From contig NZ_NCXM01000017.1 in assembly GCF_002104765.1 (NCBI RefSeq), forward strand, positions 62,001 through 126,000: DNA of 64,000 bases, read 5' to 3'. Below the pieces are notes generated by a model. That model was not told where the DNA came from, did no database searches, and worked only from the letters and a program-made list of their open reading frames with translations. Origin of the DNA: Mycolicibacterium vulneris (GTDB lineage: Bacteria > Actinomycetota > Actinomycetes > Mycobacteriales > Mycobacteriaceae). This document shows positions 59,693-64,000 of the stretch, piece by piece; positions within the stretch are counted from its first letter, which is position 1, and each line of letters opens with the position of its first letter. A program made the position numbers and the translations under genes.

Positions 59693-61089
59693 CCGACCTG
59701 GCCAAGGGCGCGAATCCCGAAGCGGCCGAGGAACTCTCGACGCCGATGACCATCGGGGTCGAGGCGTACATCTCCGAGGACTATGCCCGCGCCGAGCGCG
59801 ACAAGCTGTGGCGCAAGGTCTGGCAGCAGGTCGGCCGCGTCGAGGAGTTGCCCGAGGTGGGCAGTTACCTGACCTACGACATTCTCGACGACTCGATCAT
59901 CGTGGTGCGCACCGGTGCCAACGAGTTTCACGCCCACCACAACGTCTGCATGCACCGCGGGCGCCGGCTGATCGACACTCCCGAGGGCGCCAAGAACGCC
60001 TGTGCGCGAACCCGAAAGTCGTTTGTCTGTGGCTTTCACGGCTGGACCTACGGCCTGGACGGCGCGTGCACCCACATCCGCGAGCAGCAGGACTGGCAGG
60101 ACGCGCTCACGCCCGACAACACCCACCTTCGACCCGTCCGGGTCGACACCTGGGGTGGCTGGTTATGGATCAACATGGACCCCGACTGCGAGCCGCTGGC
60201 CGACTTCTTGTTCCCCGCCGCGAAGATTCTCGACCCGTTCGGCCTGGAGAACATGCGCTACAAATGGCGCAAGTGGCTGTCCTTCGACTGCAACTGGAAG
60301 GTCGCGCTGGAGGCCTTCAACGAGACCTACCACGTCTACACCACGCATCCGGAATTCAATAAGTTCGGCGAGTTCAAGGGCTGGGCGAAAGCGCAGGGCA
60401 AGCACAGCCATATCGGCTACGACGCGCCCGAGGACTTGGAGGCCACCAAGTCCAAGATCCGCCTCGGCATCGGCGCCGATCCTCGTGTCTCGACCGCGGA
60501 GATGCAGGTGTACACGATGGAGGAGACCAACGCCACCACCACCCAGACGCTGGTGAACGCGGCCAAGCGACTGGTGGACGAGTTGCCCGAGGGGACACCC
60601 GCGGACAAGGTGCTCGAGCACTGGCTGGCATCGGCGCGCCGCGACGACGAGGCCCGCGGGGTGATCTGGCCGACGATCCCCGCGGACATCCTCGGGCAGG
60701 CCGGCACCGCATGGCAGATCTTCCCGAACTTCCAGATCGGCCAGGGCCTGACCAGCGCGTTGTGCTACGGCGCGCGGCCCCACCCCAGCTACAACCCGGA
60801 CAAGTGCCTCTTCGAGGTGTCTGTCTTCGAGCTCTACCCGAAAGGCCAAGAGCCGCAGACGGAGTGGGAGTACACGCCGGTCGGCGACTCCAGGTGGCGC
60901 TCGGTACTGCCGCAGGACTTCTCCAACATGGCCGCCGTGCAGCAGGGGATGAAGTCCCTGGGCTTCCCGGGCACCAAGCCCAATCCGTACCGCGAGCGCA
61001 GCACCGTCAACCTGCACTACCAATTGTCGAGATATATGGGAGCCGGTGAGCCCCAGGAACTGTCAGGTAAGGAGCACCCCCGGGCATGA
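59689..61089 (+). CDS. Rieske non-heme iron oxygenase, alpha subunit
   Basis: A 466-residue ring-hydroxylating oxygenase catalytic subunit. The Rieske [2Fe-2S] ligands are Cys87 and His89 in CMHRGR and Cys114 and His117 in CGFHGW. The spacing of 24 residues between the two pairs is longer than the usual 15-17, with an insert around KNACARTRKS. The mononuclear iron site is NETYHVYTTHPEF, giving two His, with Glu at the position that bridges electrons between subunits (often Asp). No ferredoxin, reductase or beta subunit gene is present in the window, so electron transfer partners must be elsewhere. Overlaps both neighbours by four bases. Confidence 0.9.
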   Translation: MTDLAKGANPEAAEELSTPMTIGVEAYISEDYARAERDKLWRKVWQQVGRVEELPEVGSYLTYDILDDSIIVVRTGANEFHAHHNVCMHRGRRLIDTPEGAKNACARTRKSFVCGFHGWTYGLDGACTHIREQQDWQDALTPDNTHLRPVRVDTWGGWLWINMDPDCEPLADFLFPAAKILDPFGLENMRYKWRKWLSFDCNWKVALEAFNETYHVYTTHPEFNKFGEFKGWAKAQGKHSHIGYDAPEDLEATKSKIRLGIGADPRVSTAEMQVYTMEETNATTTQTLVNAAKRLVDELPEGTPADKVLEHWLASARRDDEARGVIWPTIPADILGQAGTAWQIFPNFQIGQGLTSALCYGARPHPSYNPDKCLFEVSVFELYPKGQEPQTEWEYTPVGDSRWRSVLPQDFSNMAAVQQGMKSLGFPGTKPNPYRERSTVNLHYQLSRYMGAGEPQELSGKEHPRA

Positions 61090-62933
61090 CGATGTACCAA
61101 GACGGTTGCGGGCCCACGCAGACGCCCGACGACTTCGACATCGCCGCGCTGCGCGAGAAATACGCCCACGAACGCGAAAAGCGGCTGCGCAAAGAGGGTT
61201 CCAAGCAGTACATCGAGCTGGAGGACGACTTCGCCGGCTACTACGAAGTCGACCCGTACACGCCCGCGACGCCGCGGGAGCCGATCTGCGAGGACATCGA
61301 CGTGGCGGTCCTGGGCGGCGGCTTCGGTGGCCTGCTGTCAGCGGCCCACCTGAAGAAGGCCGGGGTCGACGACGTCCGCGTCATCGAGCTCGGCGGCGAC
61401 TTCGGCGGCGTCTGGTACTGGAACCGGTACCCCGGCATCCAATGCGACAACGAATCCTACTGCTACATACCGCTTCTCGAAGAGCTCGATTTCATGCCGT
61501 CGAAGAAGTTCGCCGACGGTGCCGAGATCTTCGAGCACTGCCGGAACATCGGCAAGCATTTCGGCCTCTACGATTCGGCGATCTTCTCCACCCAGGTGCA
61601 CGACCTGAGGTGGGACGAAGGGATCAAGCGGTGGCGCATCAGCACCAACCGCGGCGACGATATCCGCGCCCGGTTCGTCGTCCTGGCGTCCGGCCCGTTC
61701 CACCGCCCGAAACTCCCCGGCATCCCCGACATCAAAGCCTTTGGCGGACACAGCTTCCACTCGTCGCGGTGGGATTACGACTACACCGGCGGTGACGTCA
61801 GCGGCAACCTGGACAAGCTGGCCGACAAGCGCGTCGCGGTGGTGGGCACCGGCGCCACCGGCATCCAGATCGTGCCCTTCCTCGCCCGCGACGCCAAACA
61901 TCTCTACGTCTTCCAGCGGACGCCGTCGACCGTCGACGCGCGCAACAACACCGCGACCGATCCGGAATGGGTGAAGACGCTGCGGCCCGGCTGGCAACGG
62001 GAGCGGCAGCGCAACTTCCATTCGTGGACGTTCGAGGGCATGGCGCTGGGCCAGCCGGATCTGGTGTGCGACTTCTGGACCGAGCTCGGGCGCAACACCG
62101 CCGCCCGGGTGCTCGCCCTGGATGATCCCGCGTCGCTGACCCCCGAGCAGTTCATGGCGATCCGGGAGGAAGAGGACTACAAGATCATGGAGCGGCTGCG
62201 GCGCCGCATCGACGGCCTGATCGAGGACGCCGCGACCGCCGAAGCCCTCAAGCCGTACTACCGCTTCCTGTGTAAGCGCCCGTGCTCCAATGACGACTAC
62301 CTGGCCAGCTTCAACCGGCCGAATGTGACGCTGGTCGACGTGTCCTCGAGCAAGGGCGTCGAACGGGCGACCGAAAAGGGTTTGGTAGCAAACGGTGTCG
62401 AGTACGAGGTCGACTGCATCATCTACGCCAGCGGCTTCGAAATCACCACCGAGATCAGCCGCCGCTACTCGATCGAAACGATCGAGGGACGCGACGGGCT
62501 GTCGCTGTTCGATTACTGGGGCGACGGCTACAAGACGCTGCACGGGATGACCAGCCGCGGCTTCCCCAACCAGTTCTACACCGGCTTCACCCAGGTCGGC
62601 ATCTCCGCCAACATCGCCGCCAACTACGAGCTGCAGGGCGAGCACATCGCCTACATCATCGCCGAGGCGCTCAAACGGGGTGCGACCACCGTGGAGCCCA
62701 GCCGAGCGGCGCAAGAGGAGTGGTGCGCGACCATCCGGGAAACCGCGGTCGACAACTCGGCCTTCGACGCCCAATGCACGCCCGGCTACTACAACAACGA
62801 AGGCGGCGGCGGGGGAGAAGGAATCCGCTCACACCTGGGCGAGCCGTACGGTCCGGGGTTTTACGCCTTCGAGGACCTGCTGCGGGTGTGGCGCGACAAG
62901 GGCGATCTGGACGGGCTGGTGCTCGGCACTTGA
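61086..62933 (+). CDS. Baeyer-Villiger-type FAD monooxygenase (BVMO 3)
   Basis: A 615-residue BVMO of the phenylacetone/cyclopentadecanone monooxygenase-like group. The N-terminal extension (ALREKYAHEREKRLR) is followed by the FAD motif GGGFGG at about 77-82, then GGVWYWNRYPG, the fingerprint FGGHSFHSSRWD and the NADPH motif GTGATG. It is paralogous to BVMO 1 (11987), with matching blocks over the whole length, such as TPGYYN near the end. The ATG overlaps the Rieske stop (ATGA) and its own stop overlaps the TTG start of the next SDR. It should convert a cyclic ketone to a lactone in this pathway. Confidence 0.9.
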   Translation: MTMYQDGCGPTQTPDDFDIAALREKYAHEREKRLRKEGSKQYIELEDDFAGYYEVDPYTPATPREPICEDIDVAVLGGGFGGLLSAAHLKKAGVDDVRVIELGGDFGGVWYWNRYPGIQCDNESYCYIPLLEELDFMPSKKFADGAEIFEHCRNIGKHFGLYDSAIFSTQVHDLRWDEGIKRWRISTNRGDDIRARFVVLASGPFHRPKLPGIPDIKAFGGHSFHSSRWDYDYTGGDVSGNLDKLADKRVAVVGTGATGIQIVPFLARDAKHLYVFQRTPSTVDARNNTATDPEWVKTLRPGWQRERQRNFHSWTFEGMALGQPDLVCDFWTELGRNTAARVLALDDPASLTPEQFMAIREEEDYKIMERLRRRIDGLIEDAATAEALKPYYRFLCKRPCSNDDYLASFNRPNVTLVDVSSSKGVERATEKGLVANGVEYEVDCIIYASGFEITTEISRRYSIETIEGRDGLSLFDYWGDGYKTLHGMTSRGFPNQFYTGFTQVGISANIAANYELQGEHIAYIIAEALKRGATTVEPSRAAQEEWCATIRETAVDNSAFDAQCTPGYYNNEGGGGGEGIRSHLGEPYGPGFYAFEDLLRVWRDKGDLDGLVLGT

Positions 62934-63898
62934 GCGAAACCTTTGCGGCGCAACTACGATTCGACGGCCGCGTTGCCGTGGTGACCGGAGCCGGTCGAGG
63001 GCTCGGCCGCTCCTACGCCATGCTCTTGGCCTCGCGCGGGGCGAAGGTGGTCGTCAACGACGCCGGCGGCAACCTCGACGGCGACGGGGCCGGCGACGGG
63101 CCCGCCGAGCAGGTGGTCGCCGAGATCACCGCGGCCGGGGGAGAGGCCATTGCATGCAGCGCATCGGTGGCCACCCCCGACGGCGGGCAGGAGATCATCC
63201 AGACCGCGGTCGACAACTTCGGCGGCATCGACATCCTGATTCACAACGCCGGCAACGTCCGTCGCGGCTCGCTCAAGGAGATGAGCTACGAGGACTTCGA
63301 CGCCGTGCTCGACGTGCACCTGCGCGGCGCCTTCCACGTGGTGCGGCCGGCCTTTCCGCTGATGTGCGAGGCGGGCTACGGGCGCGTCGTGCTGACGTCG
63401 TCGATCGGCGGCCTGTACGGAAACCACAATGTGGCTAACTACGCGGCCGCCAAGGCGGGGGTGATCGGCTTGTCCAATGTCGTCGCGCTCGAAGGCGCCG
63501 CCGAGGGCGTGCGATGCAACGCGATCGTGCCGGCCGCGGTGACGCGGATGGCCGAAGGCATCGACACCTCGGCCTACCCGCCGATGGGCGCGGAGCTCGT
63601 TGCGCCGGTCGTGGGCTGGCTCGCGCACGAAACCTGTTCGGTGACCGGCGAATTGTTCATCGCGCTGGCGGGCCGCGTGGCACGGGCGGTCATCGTGGAG
63701 AGCCCGGGCGTGAGCCGGCCGTCGTGGACCATCGAGGAGGTCGGCAGCCACCTGGATGCGATCCGGTACGTCGAGGCTCCCCTCATCTTTCCGGTAGTCC
63801 CGGACGGACACAACGAGCACATCCGCTACAGCTTCGAACTGGCTCAGAGGTCAAACGAACTGCATGACTCAACCGACCAAGGAGCGCTCAATGGCTAG
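62930..63898 (+). CDS. Short-chain dehydrogenase (hydroxyacyl-CoA dehydrogenase-like), TTG start
   Basis: A 322-residue SDR. VTGAGRGLGRSYAMLLASRG is the cofactor motif, followed by VVNDAGGNLDGDGAGDGPAE, the pattern of the multifunctional-enzyme-type 3-hydroxyacyl-CoA dehydrogenases. ILIHNAGNVRRG is the NNAG block, and the active site is VLTSSIGG with YAAAKAGV. It carries a C-terminal extension of about 70 residues. The only start that fits is the TTG at 62930, which overlaps the BVMO stop by four bases (TTGA). A beta-oxidation-like step late in the pathway is likely. Its end overlaps the CoA-transferase gene by eight bases. Confidence 0.87.
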   Translation: MSETFAAQLRFDGRVAVVTGAGRGLGRSYAMLLASRGAKVVVNDAGGNLDGDGAGDGPAEQVVAEITAAGGEAIACSASVATPDGGQEIIQTAVDNFGGIDILIHNAGNVRRGSLKEMSYEDFDAVLDVHLRGAFHVVRPAFPLMCEAGYGRVVLTSSIGGLYGNHNVANYAAAKAGVIGLSNVVALEGAAEGVRCNAIVPAAVTRMAEGIDTSAYPPMGAELVAPVVGWLAHETCSVTGELFIALAGRVARAVIVESPGVSRPSWTIEEVGSHLDAIRYVEAPLIFPVVPDGHNEHIRYSFELAQRSNELHDSTDQGALNG

Positions 63899-64000
63899 CC
63901 CGACGGGCCCGATGGCCGGTGTGCGCGTGATCGACCTCACCGCGATGGTGATGGGCCCGTACTGCACGCAGATCATGGCCGACATGGGCGCCGATGTGAT
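63891..64000 (+). CDS. Class III CoA-transferase (CaiB/BaiF family), N-terminal part
   Basis: Only the first 36 codons are in the window. MAGVRVIDLTAMVMGPYCT followed by QIMADMGADV is the N-terminal signature of CaiB/BaiF CoA-transferases, which move CoA between acids. AAGGAG lies eight bases before the ATG at 63891, which itself lies within the end of the SDR gene. It continues the plus operon and suggests that the pathway uses CoA thioesters on this side too. The active-site Asp lies beyond the window. Confidence 0.87.
   Translation, partial: MASPTGPMAGVRVIDLTAMVMGPYCTQIMADMGADV

Noticed and set aside
1..64000. CRISPR arrays, tRNA or rRNA genes, insertion sequences, prophage genes
   Set aside because: No regularly spaced direct repeats, no tRNA-like cloverleaf or rRNA sequence, and no transposase, integrase or phage structural protein seen in any frame read.

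Overview
The window is about 64 kb of very GC-rich actinobacterial DNA, and gene content places it in a Mycobacterium. The markers are a giant CtpI-type P-type ATPase, an LpqC-like lipoprotein, a cutinase, a permease/ATPase pair matching M. tuberculosis Rv0072/Rv0073 in length and type, a hydrolase-cyclase fusion of the Rv1900c kind, and many SDR, TetR and acyl-CoA ligase genes. Assignment to a slow grower of the M. avium type is an inference, not something the sequence proves. I saw no rRNA, tRNA, CRISPR array, insertion sequence or phage gene.

Layout. 1-5 kb: exported lipid/ester hydrolases (secretory lipase, LpqC-like esterase, a deacetylase, a membrane esterase) and a MarR regulator with a perfect palindromic operator. 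5-8 kb: a copper P1B-ATPase with its small metal-binding partner. 8-16 kb: TetR regulators, small enzymes and two overlapping flavin monooxygenases. 17-28 kb: cation exchanger, an IclR-controlled dehydrogenase/SDR/MmgE group, and an SDR facing a CGNR regulator. 28-34 kb: an FtsX-type permease with an ATPase carrying a cyclic-nucleotide-binding domain, beside a class III nucleotide cyclase fused to an alpha/beta hydrolase. 34-42 kb: DUF2236 protein, SDRs, a two-protein carboxylate-reductase-like pair, cutinase, acyl-CoA ligase. 42-50 kb: ctpI with a structured leader, an ECF sigma factor with a SnoaL-like tail, an SDR and a DUF899 protein. 50-64 kb: a large catabolic locus of two divergent operons.

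The 51-64 kb locus is the most striking part. The minus operon encodes a long SMP-30/NHL beta-propeller, a GntR/HutC-type regulator, two acyl-CoA ligases, an SDR and a zinc alcohol dehydrogenase. The plus operon encodes an SDR, a Rieske oxygenase, a Baeyer-Villiger monooxygenase, another SDR and the start of a class III CoA-transferase. Most neighbours overlap by 1-8 bases. The set reads as ring hydroxylation, oxidation to ketone, Baeyer-Villiger lactone formation, lactone opening, alcohol oxidation and CoA activation. Between the operons lie a perfect 14-bp palindrome with core GTCCGGAC and a second site GTCCAGAC, suitable as operators for the GntR protein. The substrate is unknown.

Other points: two genes look frameshifted (an SDR at 19.5-20.3 kb and a small conserved protein at 26.8-27.0 kb), one SDR survives only as a remnant at 7.7-8.0 kb, and several divergent intergenic regions carry clear inverted repeats. 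All functional calls rest on motifs read by eye and on recalled family knowledge; no database search was possible.
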